Shown: positions 63,723 to 64,000 of the stretch, piece after piece
How the letters are laid out: each line of letters opens with the position of its first letter
How positions within the stretch are numbered: the first letter of the stretch is position 1
Assembly (NCBI GenBank): GCA_032717465.1
Contig: CM064667.1
Coordinates: 2,029,981 to 2,093,980 of the forward strand
Direction of reading: 5' to 3'
DNA length: 64,000 nt
Source: Coenobita brevimanus
Taxonomy: Eukaryota > Arthropoda > Malacostraca > Decapoda > Coenobitidae
Notes under the pieces: model-generated
The model's database searches: none
What the model saw: the letters and a program-made list of their open reading frames with translations, nothing else
Told to the model about the DNA's origin: nothing
Made by a program: the position numbers and the translations under genes

Positions 63723-64000
63723 ATTAAGCACAAGTCTGTCTTCATATATTATTATAGCTCTAACCTGGGATTAAAAAAGGGGGGGGGGAATGATAATCCC
63801 CTCACACACACAACCTTATGTAAAAATGTGCTGTACATAATCACTGTAGTCCATATACCATTTACAACATTTATTTGTACAAAACACACCTACAGTATTT
63901 GCATGACCACCTTCTACCTATGGTCAATAAATAAAACGTTAGCCAGTGATGATATGATGGATGTTGGAAGCAGTGAGTTGGGGAGCTTGGATAAGAGGGA
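63723..64000. repeat. Direct repeat, right copy, cut by window end
   Basis: Matches 57859-58137 with only a few substitutions (for example AAGTCTG for AAATCTG and GATAATC for GATAGTC). It continues past the window. Confidence 0.9.

Overview
The window looks like intergenic, repeat-dominated DNA from an animal genome. Very dense (CA)n, (GA)n and (CT)n microsatellites, jockey-type LINEs, a TTAA-flanked piggyBac-like element, tRNA-derived SINEs and Ty3/Gypsy elements together suggest an arthropod. A decapod crustacean is my best guess, which is an inference and not proof. There is no complete host gene. I see three weak candidate host exons (20253-20493 on +, 59675-59799 and 61318-61386 on -).

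Layout. 1-20 kb: minisatellites, microsatellites and LINE remnants, namely a 5'-truncated jockey-like copy at 5689-6717 and a second LINE family at 9640-12100, both on the minus strand. There is also a 1.8 kb foldback palindrome (13949-15771) and a 35-bp minisatellite of about 24 copies (15975-16813). 20.4-37.2 kb: a Ty3/Gypsy element on the minus strand ('element A': 5' LTR 35026-37204, gag, protease, RT/RNase H/integrase, 3' LTR 27678-29799). Its 3' half plus about 1 kb of flank is tandemly duplicated (20437-26710 and 26711-33025). 37.8-39.4 kb: a related solo LTR. 39.8-40.5 kb: a non-autonomous piggyBac-like element. 40.76-54.36 kb: a second Gypsy element on + ('element B') with an ATTCC target-site duplication, degenerate genes, and a jockey-like LINE (42883-46200) nested in its 5' LTR. 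54.9-56.8 kb: another solo LTR. 57-64 kb: mostly unique DNA with three SINE copies, LINE tails, GA microsatellites, a hairpin, a direct repeat pair and two candidate exons.

The most interesting signal is the set of four related giant LTRs (about 1.5-2.6 kb). They share (i) a promoter and R/U5-like block around a TAATATACGTGTA core, (ii) an open frame that begins at the second LTR base in the same phase in all four, (iii) conserved peptide blocks (WQGP, LFGPSP, VPCPL) whose differences fall mainly at third codon positions, and (iv) in the same central position, a different lineage-specific array of short repeated motifs in each. In both elements with internal sequence, an unrecognised domain of about 85-90 residues leads in frame across the polypurine tract into the 3' LTR. 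This points to Gypsy elements whose LTR encodes protein and carries rapidly replaced motif arrays. I do not recognise a described system that matches it.
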